A stretch of DNA of 6,357 bases. Source: Myxococcales bacterium. GTDB lineage: Bacteria > Myxococcota_A > Polyangia > Fen-1088. Location of the stretch: positions 4,746 through 11,102 of the forward strand of contig PMZX01000310.1 of assembly GCA_003170035.1 (NCBI GenBank). The letters are read 5' to 3'. Within the stretch, counting starts at the first letter, position 1, and each line of letters opens with the position of its first letter. Under the pieces are notes generated by a model, which was given only the letters and a program-made list of their open reading frames with translations, was not told where the DNA came from and did no database searches. A program made the position numbers and the translations under genes. This document shows positions 1 through 4,894 of this stretch, piece after piece.

Positions 1-100
1 CGTGTCCCCAGGAGCCCGGAAGGCTGCGTATCGGCGAGTCCTGGCGCCAGAGTCATGGGAAACAAGGCCCCAACTCCGCCAGAAACATGGGACAGGTGGC

Positions 101-130
101 TTGCCGGCCAAGTGTAAGTTGGTGTACAAC
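101..130 (+). promoter_or_regulatory. Weak sigma70-like promoter candidate for gene 1
   Basis: TTGCCG at 101-106 matches TTGACA at four of six positions. It is separated by 18 bases from TACAAC at 125-130, which matches TATAAT at four of six. Transcription would begin near 137 and give a leader of about 70 bases containing the start-proximal hairpin. It is the best pair I could find ahead of the first gene, but two-mismatch boxes occur often by chance and an upstream operon promoter is equally possible. Confidence 0.2.
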
Positions 131-173
131 CGCCTCCTCTTTTTGTTGCTTCCCACTTGTCCATTCTTGGCCG

Positions 174-207
174 TTGGGGAGCGCGGACAACCAACGAGGC
201 TCCCCAA
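174..207 (+). promoter_or_regulatory. Perfect 9-bp stem-loop abutting the gene 1 start codon
   Basis: TTGGGGAGC (174-182) is the exact reverse complement of GCTCCCCAA (199-207). The loop is 16 bases (183-198). The right arm occupies the whole spacer between the ribosome-binding site and the ATG at 208, and the GAGG Shine-Dalgarno sits at the loop/stem junction (196-199). A folded mRNA would therefore hinder initiation. Whether it is a real control element or a chance fold cannot be told from one sequence. Confidence 0.4.
196..199 (+). promoter_or_regulatory. Ribosome-binding site of gene 1
   Basis: GAGG lies 8 bases before the ATG at 208. It decides the start in favour of 208 over the in-frame TTG at 157, which has no purine-rich motif at a suitable distance and would place 17 polar residues in front of an otherwise normal signal peptide. 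Confidence 0.6.
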
Positions 208-2160
208 ATGACAACGACCACCCCTCCAGGAACCCGAATCGCCCTGCACCTGCTCTCCTCGGCCTGCCTTGTGACGGCTTTGCTGGCCTCGGGCGGAACC
301 GCGTGGGCAGCCAAGAAGAAGACCCCCAAGACCCCTGCCGCAGCAGCCGAGCAAACCGAGGCGCAGCCGGCAGCGGTAGCCGCCGAGGCAACCTCGGCCC
401 CAGCCGAGGCCGCCCCGGCCGAGCCAGCTCCTGCCCCGGCCGCGGCTCCGGTTCCCGCGCCCGCTCCGGCTCCTGTACCGGCTGCGTCTCCTGCCCCGGC
501 TCCCGGGCCGGCCCCGGCTGCATCCCCCGAGGCAGCCGCCCCGACCACACCGGAAGCCGGCGCCCCCGGCGCCCAGCGCAAGCGTAGCGGCAAGACCACT
601 GAGCTCGGCTTGAATCCCCAGACCACGTCATACGCGGCCGACAATACCGGCCCACCCGTCGTGGCCGAGGCGCCGGCCGAGGACTGGGGCTTCAAGTTCC
701 ACGGCTTCTTCCGCGGCCCGATGCGCCTGAGCCTGGGGACTGAGCCAGGCAGGGGGCTCCAGGCCCATGCTCCACCCGTGACGCCCGATCTAAACTACAC
801 CACCTGGCAGTACACCAACAACAACCCTGGCCCCTGGGGCGAGGCTCTCTTCCAGTACGGGAACAACCGCGCCATCATGACCATGGCCATTGCCAGCTAT
901 AACATCACCTCGGGTGGATGGCGCGAGCTCCAGGACCAGCTCGGCATCGACCGCGCCTTCCTCACCCTCAATTTCCCCGAGGCCTTCGGCGATGTTGGCA
1001 AGATGGTGTGGAACGTGGGCGTGTTCGGGGACCGCTACGGCGCCATGGGCAAGTACGACGGCGGTGCCTATGACACCTATCTGATGGGCCGCACCCGCAT
1101 CGCCGGCGCCACCGGTACATTCGACTTTGACCTCGCCGACTCGTTCCGGCTGGTTTTCGAGGGAGGCTTCGGCGCCAAGATGGACGTGCACCAGTGGAAG
1201 CTCTATCCCTACACCTCGTGGGAGCCCTACCCGGGCTTCGCGCAGATGGGCACCTCTCTCTTGGCCCACGCTCATCTCGGTGCGGTGATTGACAACGCAT
1301 GGACCTTCACCCTTCACTTCCTGGACACCTTCACCAGCGACGCCATGCGGACCGACATGAACATCAAGCCGGCTGCCACGGATCCGCCGAACCCCCGCAT
1401 CCCCGGGAACTACACCAGCCCCGGCCAGGCCAACTCGGCCAAGGATGGCAGCATGCGAATCCTGGGTGCGGACCTGAGGCTCGACGGTGGATGGATGGGG
1501 ATCGGCTATATTGGTTTCTCTTCGATCAAGGCGTCCAACGCCGGCGTGTTGCAGGACACGATCGAAGTCGTCCACTCCCAGGGCGGCTGGCAGTTCACCA
1601 ACAACTACCTCGGAAACAAGGGGAACGGAACCGTCAACAACTTCGGGTTCCAGTATACCTTCAGCCTGGCTGCCTTCTTGCTGCGGCCGCAGGCCTGGTG
1701 GGGCCAGGGTGCGGACTTCACAGTCCAACTCTTCGGCATCTATACCTGGATCACCGGGACAGGAGATCTTCCTGGAACCTCATTGTTCGCGGGCATCACT
1801 GGACCCGACGGCCTGGGCACAAAGAAGCTGAAAATGGGAACCCAGTTGCTCTACACCCCGCTGCCCGTCATGTCGGTTGGCTTGCGGGTCGACTCGGTCC
1901 AGCCCAATCTCGACAACAGCACCCACACCTTCACAGTCTTCTCGCCGCGGCTCATCTTCCGCACCGAGTTCGTCACCCACGAGATGATCACGCTGCAGTA
2001 CCAGTACTACTCCTATGGAAGTTGGTACAACCAGACCACCAACGCATCGGGAATGCCATTCCCTGGTCTACCCTACCCCTACGGCCAAATAGGGAATCTC
2101 TGGAATCCCTTGAAGCCCGACAAGCATACCGTCAGCATCGCTGCCAGCATGTGGTGGTAG
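208..2160 (+). CDS. Exported outer-membrane beta-barrel (porin-like) protein with Ala/Pro-rich spacer
   Basis: The predicted protein has 650 residues. Residues 1-34 form a Sec signal peptide: polar start, R10, hydrophobic core around 11-29, and a signal peptidase I site at A32-W33-A34 before a KKK cluster. Residues 36-128 are a low-complexity Ala/Pro/Glu spacer. From about residue 159 to the end the chain alternates short amphipathic strands rich in Phe, Tyr, Trp and Gly with Asn/Gly/Pro loops, and it closes with SIAASMWW. A terminal aromatic residue is the usual beta-signal for BAM-mediated insertion. Size suggests 16 or more strands, in the porin range. I do not recognise the family, and no TonB box or plug domain is visible. 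The GH9 cellulase gene starts 7 bases downstream, so oligosaccharide passage or binding is a reasonable but unproven role. Alternatives are an adhesin-like or structural barrel. Exported barrel: fairly sure; function: unsure. Confidence 0.85.
   Translation: MTTTTPPGTRIALHLLSSACLVTALLASGGTAWAAKKKTPKTPAAAAEQTEAQPAAVAAEATSAPAEAAPAEPAPAPAAAPVPAPAPAPVPAASPAPAPGPAPAASPEAAAPTTPEAGAPGAQRKRSGKTTELGLNPQTTSYAADNTGPPVVAEAPAEDWGFKFHGFFRGPMRLSLGTEPGRGLQAHAPPVTPDLNYTTWQYTNNNPGPWGEALFQYGNNRAIMTMAIASYNITSGGWRELQDQLGIDRAFLTLNFPEAFGDVGKMVWNVGVFGDRYGAMGKYDGGAYDTYLMGRTRIAGATGTFDFDLADSFRLVFEGGFGAKMDVHQWKLYPYTSWEPYPGFAQMGTSLLAHAHLGAVIDNAWTFTLHFLDTFTSDAMRTDMNIKPAATDPPNPRIPGNYTSPGQANSAKDGSMRILGADLRLDGGWMGIGYIGFSSIKASNAGVLQDTIEVVHSQGGWQFTNNYLGNKGNGTVNNFGFQYTFSLAAFLLRPQAWWGQGADFTVQLFGIYTWITGTGDLPGTSLFAGITGPDGLGTKKLKMGTQLLYTPLPVMSVGLRVDSVQPNLDNSTHTFTVFSPRLIFRTEFVTHEMITLQYQYYSYGSWYNQTTNASGMPFPGLPYPYGQIGNLWNPLKPDKHTVSIAASMWW
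391..540 (+). repeat. Ala/Pro low-complexity tract in gene 1
   Basis: Codons 62-111 of the barrel gene are almost only Ala and Pro, with a few Glu, Ser, Val, Gly and Thr. The DNA is a degenerate run of gcc/gct/ccg units, not a clean tandem repeat. Such tracts act as extended, flexible or stiff spacers. Located between the signal peptide and the barrel, it would lie in the periplasm or at the surface. Confidence 0.7.
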
Positions 2161-2171
2161 CGCGGCGATGC
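2135..2171 (+). promoter_or_regulatory. 10-bp stem enclosing the gene 2 start codon; coupling hairpin candidate
   Basis: GCATCGCTGC (2135-2144) can pair with GCGGCGATGC (2162-2171): nine Watson-Crick pairs and one G·U at 2142/2164. The ATG of gene 2 (2168-2170) is fully inside the stem, and the 17-base loop holds gene 1's stop codon (2158-2160) and a weak GGTGG Shine-Dalgarno (2153-2157). Ribosomes finishing gene 1 would open the stem, which fits translational coupling. The left arm is coding sequence, so its bases are also constrained by the protein. Confidence 0.4.
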
Positions 2172-4690
2172 GCGTAGGCCTTCCCGCGCTCCTCCTGCCT
2201 CTGGCGGTGGGCTGCGTGCCTATCGGCGCGCGAACCGCATCGCCGGGGCGTGGGTCGGAAAGCGGCGGCTCCCCCGAATCTGGGGCTGCCGGGACCGACG
2301 ATATCGCTCTGTCACCCCACAACCTCATCGCCAACGCCACCTTCGCCGACGGGACCAGCTTGCCTTGGACGTCGTCCTTCACGCCGCCTGGGGACGGCTC
2401 GGCCTCGGTGGTGGACGGCGCGCTCTGCTTGCAGGTCACCAACCGTGGCAGGGACAACTGGGATGCCCAGGTTCGCCACCGCGAGATGACCATCCAGAAG
2501 GGCCACAAGTACAGTCTCAGTTTCGTGGCATATGCCACCCAGCCGACCACGATCCGTCCCAAGGTGGGCATGCAGGGCCCACCCTACGCAGAATACTGGT
2601 TCGAAGAGATCAAGCTCGACGGAACCCCGCGACGGTTCAAGGGTCACTTCCGGAAATCCGGGCCCGACGATCCAACCGCCGAGTTCGCCTTTCACGTGGG
2701 CGGGTCTCTGGCGCGCGAGACGCGTGGGGTATTCAGCGTGTGTATCGACGACGTGCGCTTGGAGGATTCCGAGTTCATACGTCCGGCCAAGAGCAAGGTC
2801 GCGCCGCCTGCCGCCGTGCTGGTAAACCAGGTGGGCTACTTCCCTGGCTTGGTCAAGCTGGCGATAGTGCGCACGGGCGGCAGCACGCCCCAACCCTGGC
2901 ATCTGGTGGATGGCGCCGGGAAAGAGGTCAAGTCGGGGCAGACCCAGGTGGCCGGCACTGATGCTCTGGCCGGCGACACGGTCCAGATAGCTGACTTCTC
3001 GCCCGTCGATCGGGAAGGCCGCGGATTCGCCATCGTCGTCGGAGCCGATCGCAGCCACCCCTTTGACATCAGCCCCACCATCTATCACAAGCTCAAGTAC
3101 GACGCGCTGACCTTCTACTATCACAACCGCAGCGGCATCGAGATCGTCATGCCCTATGCGGGCGGCCCGCAATGGACACGGCCGGCCGGCCACCTGTCCG
3201 ACAAGAGCGTGCCCTGCGCGGCGGCCGCGGGCTGCAGCTATCGCCTGGACGTGTCCGGCGGCTGGTACGACGCCGGCGATCACGGCAAGTACGTGGTCAA
3301 CGGCGGGATCTCGGTGTGGACCTTGCTGGATCTCTACGAGCGGACCAAGCACCTCGGATCTTCCGTGGCCGACTTCGGCGATGGACGCATGAATATTCCC
3401 GAGCAGGGCAACGGGGTTCCCGACCTCCTGGACGAAGTGCGCTGGGAGATGGAATTCCTGCTCAAGATGCAGGTTCCCGACGGCGACCGCGTCGGGATGG
3501 TGCACCACAAGATTCACGACAGGGAATGGACGGCGCTCGGTCTCGCTCCCCACGAAGACCAGATTCCGCGCTTCCTCTATCCGCCCAGCACGGCGGCGAC
3601 GCTCAATCTTGCGGCGGTCGCAGCCCAGGCTGCGCGCATCTGGCAGAGCATCGATCCGGCGTTCTCCGGGCGCTGCCTGGCGGCGGCCGAGCGAGCCTGG
3701 CAAGCGGCCCAGCGCCATCCGGCGGTCTTCGCACCGCCGGGCGGCGTGGGGGGCGGGCCGTATGAAGACAACAAGGTGGACGACGAGTTCTACTGGGCGG
3801 CGGCCGAACTCTATATCACGACCAAGAAACCCGAATACAAGCAGTTCCTCGCGGCCTCGCCCTACTACCTCAAGCTGGCACCGCGTCTGCCTTCGGTCAA
3901 AGTGGGTGAGGATGTGGCGTCGCCCATGACCTGGCAGACAACCGCGGCGCTGGGGACGATCTCCCTCGCGGTCGTGCCCAACGGGTTGGGTGACAACGAG
4001 ATTGCAACCGCACGCAAGGCCGTGACCAAGGCGGCCGACGCCTATCTGCAGATCCTGCAGAAGCGTCCCTACCGGGTGCCCATCGAGTACGGCAAGGCCA
4101 ACAAGGCGCCCTGGGGCTCGACCTCCTTCCTGCTCAACAACCTCGTGGTTCTGGCACTGGCCCATGACTTCAACGGCGGGCAGCGCTACCTGAACGCCGT
4201 GGTTGCCGGCATGGACTACATTCTCGGCCGCAACCCCATGGATCAGAGCTACGTGACCGGCTACGGCACCCGGCCCCTACGCAACCCCCACCATCGCTTC
4301 TGGTCGCACCAATCCAACGAGAAGTTTCCGTCTGCACCGCCCGGCATGGTTTCCGGCGGCCCCAACTCGGGTCTCGAGGATCCCTACGTGAAAGCAGCGG
4401 GTCTGGCCGGTTGTGCACCCGAGAAGTGCTTTGCCGACAACATCGAATCCTGGGCCACCAACGAGATCTGCATCAACTGGAACGCCCCCCTCGCCTGGGT
4501 GCTTGCCTACCTGGACGAGAAGGGCGCCACTCCGCCCAAGGGCAAGCATGCCCCAGCAGCGTCTTCGCCACCAAAGGACGATGCGGCAAGCGTGGCCCAA
4601 TCCGTGCCCAAAGCCGAACCGGCCAGCAAGGCAGAGGGCACTTCGAAGGCCAAGACGAAAGACACAGCAACGGCCAGACGCAAGAAATAG
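2168..4690 (+). CDS. GH9 cellulase (endoglucanase-type) putative lipoprotein, CBM4–Ig–GH9
   Basis: The 840-residue enzyme is predicted to hydrolyse beta-1,4-glucan by inversion. The leader ends LAVGC with Cys16 as likely lipid-attached residue; V17 is not the Asp of an inner-membrane retention signal. A Gly/Ser linker leads to a CBM4/9-type beta-sandwich (about 50-200), whose C87 (GALC) and C192 (CIDD) resemble the disulfide pair of Cellulomonas fimi CenC N1. A CelD-type Ig domain (about 214-305) opens with VNQVGY. The GH9 domain (about 306-785) has GGWYDAGDHGKY at 364-375, with D368 and D371 as catalytic Asp pair and general base. Signature 1 (SYVTGYGTRPLRNPHHR, 694-710) is an exact match. 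Signature 2 (755-773) has the general acid E766 but C768 where the pattern expects Ser/Thr/Ala. Residues 786-840 are a basic Lys/Ala/Pro tail. Endo versus processive action and substrate (cellulose, beta-glucan, cello-oligomers) cannot be fixed from sequence. Start coupling to gene 1 implies one operon. Confidence 0.93.
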   Translation: MRVGLPALLLPLAVGCVPIGARTASPGRGSESGGSPESGAAGTDDIALSPHNLIANATFADGTSLPWTSSFTPPGDGSASVVDGALCLQVTNRGRDNWDAQVRHREMTIQKGHKYSLSFVAYATQPTTIRPKVGMQGPPYAEYWFEEIKLDGTPRRFKGHFRKSGPDDPTAEFAFHVGGSLARETRGVFSVCIDDVRLEDSEFIRPAKSKVAPPAAVLVNQVGYFPGLVKLAIVRTGGSTPQPWHLVDGAGKEVKSGQTQVAGTDALAGDTVQIADFSPVDREGRGFAIVVGADRSHPFDISPTIYHKLKYDALTFYYHNRSGIEIVMPYAGGPQWTRPAGHLSDKSVPCAAAAGCSYRLDVSGGWYDAGDHGKYVVNGGISVWTLLDLYERTKHLGSSVADFGDGRMNIPEQGNGVPDLLDEVRWEMEFLLKMQVPDGDRVGMVHHKIHDREWTALGLAPHEDQIPRFLYPPSTAATLNLAAVAAQAARIWQSIDPAFSGRCLAAAERAWQAAQRHPAVFAPPGGVGGGPYEDNKVDDEFYWAAAELYITTKKPEYKQFLAASPYYLKLAPRLPSVKVGEDVASPMTWQTTAALGTISLAVVPNGLGDNEIATARKAVTKAADAYLQILQKRPYRVPIEYGKANKAPWGSTSFLLNNLVVLALAHDFNGGQRYLNAVVAGMDYILGRNPMDQSYVTGYGTRPLRNPHHRFWSHQSNEKFPSAPPGMVSGGPNSGLEDPYVKAAGLAGCAPEKCFADNIESWATNEICINWNAPLAWVLAYLDEKGATPPKGKHAPAASSPPKDDAASVAQSVPKAEPASKAEGTSKAKTKDTATARRKK
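4523..4687 (+). repeat. Lys/Ala/Pro/Ser low-complexity C-terminal tail of the GH9 gene
   Basis: Codons 786-840 follow directly after the end of the GH9 fold (WVLAYLDEKG). Fifteen or so Lys and Arg residues alternate with Ala, Pro, Ser and Thr, and the protein ends ARRKK. It has no hydrophobic segment, no LPXTG- or MYXO-CTERM-like sorting motif and no dockerin. It resembles disordered, histone-H1-like tails; binding to anionic polymers is an inference. Confidence 0.7.
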
Positions 4691-4744
4691 GCGAGACGGC
4701 TGCGGGGCGCGTCAATCGCGGCAAGGGGCCAGCCCGACCGGTGG

Positions 4745-4778
4745 TCGATGGCCGTCCCATCGATGGAACCATCGTTCC
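4745..4778 (+). terminator. Tandem hairpins, terminator or operator candidate
   Basis: Stem 1 is TCGATGG (4745-4751) with CCATCGA (4757-4763), 7 perfect pairs around a 5-base loop. Stem 2 is GGAAC (4765-4769) with GTTCC (4774-4778) around CATC. Read as DNA, CGATGG and CCATCG alternate twice (4746, 4757, 4761, 4769), giving an additional near-palindrome at 4761-4774. They lie 55-90 bases after the GH9 stop, a normal place for termination, but no T-run follows, so it is not a classical intrinsic terminator; a protein-binding site is the other reading. Confidence 0.3.
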
Positions 4779-4788
4779 CTACGCCCTG

Positions 4789-4800
4789 CCCGGCGCCGGG
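4789..4800. repeat. 12-base perfect palindrome CCCGGCGCCGGG
   Basis: CCCGGCGCCGGG is its own reverse complement. It follows the tandem hairpins by ten bases and may add a third short stem to a termination structure. All-G/C palindromes of this size are easily produced by composition, so function is uncertain. Confidence 0.4.
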
Positions 4801-4847
4801 TTCGCGTCGAGTGCGTGGTCGGATAAGTATTTCGCACTTTGAAAAGC

Positions 4848-4867
4848 CCCCGAGTTATAAGTCGGGG
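4848..4867. promoter_or_regulatory. Inverted repeat CCCCGA-N8-TCGGGG framing a TATAAG box
   Basis: CCCCGA (4848-4853) and TCGGGG (4862-4867) are perfect inverted arms around GTTATAAG. The centre contains TATAAG (4856-4861), five of six to a -10 box, in the most AT-rich part of the window. No matching -35 is found 16-18 bases upstream; TTGAAA at 4839-4844 is close to consensus but only 11 bases away. It could be an operator over a promoter that needs an activator, a leader hairpin, or, read on the minus strand where CTTTTC follows, a weak terminator. Confidence 0.3.
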
Positions 4868-4884
4868 CAACGTAGTCATGTTGC
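4867..4884 (+). promoter_or_regulatory. Leader hairpin directly before the gene 3 Shine-Dalgarno
   Basis: GCAACGT (4867-4873) pairs with ATGTTGC (4878-4884) with one G·U, closing an AGTC tetraloop. The stem ends at the base before the AAGG Shine-Dalgarno. If transcription started from the TATAAG box, the mRNA would begin at about this hairpin, a form that can protect a 5' end or set initiation rate. Confidence 0.3.
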
Positions 4885-4891
4885 AAGGGAG
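4885..4891 (+). promoter_or_regulatory. Ribosome-binding site of gene 3
   Basis: AAGGGAG precedes the ATG at 4895, with its AAGG core spaced 6 bases from the start. It supports 4895 as the start over the upstream in-frame ATG at 4748. Confidence 0.65.
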
Positions 4892-4894
4892 CCC

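Larger units (their letters stand above)
1..207. other. Upstream flank, no secure gene
   Basis: No complete gene is convincing here. Frame 1 on the plus strand is open from the window edge to a TAA at 115-117 and could be the last 38 codons of an upstream gene. However, about a third of its codons end in A or T, unlike the strongly G/C-ending codons of the three real genes, and I recognise no domain in it. The stretch also contains a perfect 10-base palindrome CTGGCGCCAG at 41-50, flanked by direct copies of GAGTC (36-40 and 50-54), and a pyrimidine-rich run around 131-165. The leader signals for the first gene are listed separately. Confidence 0.4.
4691..4894. other. Intergenic region between the GH9 gene and gene 3
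   Basis: These 204 bases contain no gene I can support. An in-frame ATG at 4748 would extend gene 3 through them, but the added 49 residues look non-coding and would bury the signal peptide. The region holds a cluster of inverted repeats (4745-4800), an AT-richer patch (about 4822-4861) and two hairpins right before gene 3, each listed separately. Confidence 0.7.

Noticed and set aside
157..207. In-frame TTG start extending gene 1 by 17 codons
   Set aside because: No Shine-Dalgarno at a proper distance, and the ATG at 208 has GAGG and gives a normal signal peptide.
53..655. 200-codon minus-strand frame, Arg/Pro-rich
   Set aside because: It is the complement of the Ala/Pro tract of gene 1; the low-complexity translation has no independent support.
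790..1728. 312-codon open frame on the minus strand opposite the barrel gene
   Set aside because: Composition-driven shadow of gene 1, without a signal, motif or ribosome-binding site worth noting.
1299..2177. 292-codon plus-strand frame inside gene 1
   Set aside because: Gln/His/Arg-rich translation typical of a shifted frame over a real gene. Gene 1 remains open throughout, with a barrel pattern and a terminal beta-signal, so no frameshift is needed.
2312..4165. 617-codon open frame on the minus strand opposite the GH9 gene
   Set aside because: The plus strand here encodes a GH9 enzyme with exact family motifs. The antisense frame has no recognisable domain, and long antisense frames are expected in GC-rich coding DNA.
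4748..4894. In-frame ATG extending gene 3 by 49 codons
   Set aside because: The extension would move the signal peptide inside the protein, it overlaps the inverted repeats, and the ATG at 4895 has a good ribosome-binding site.
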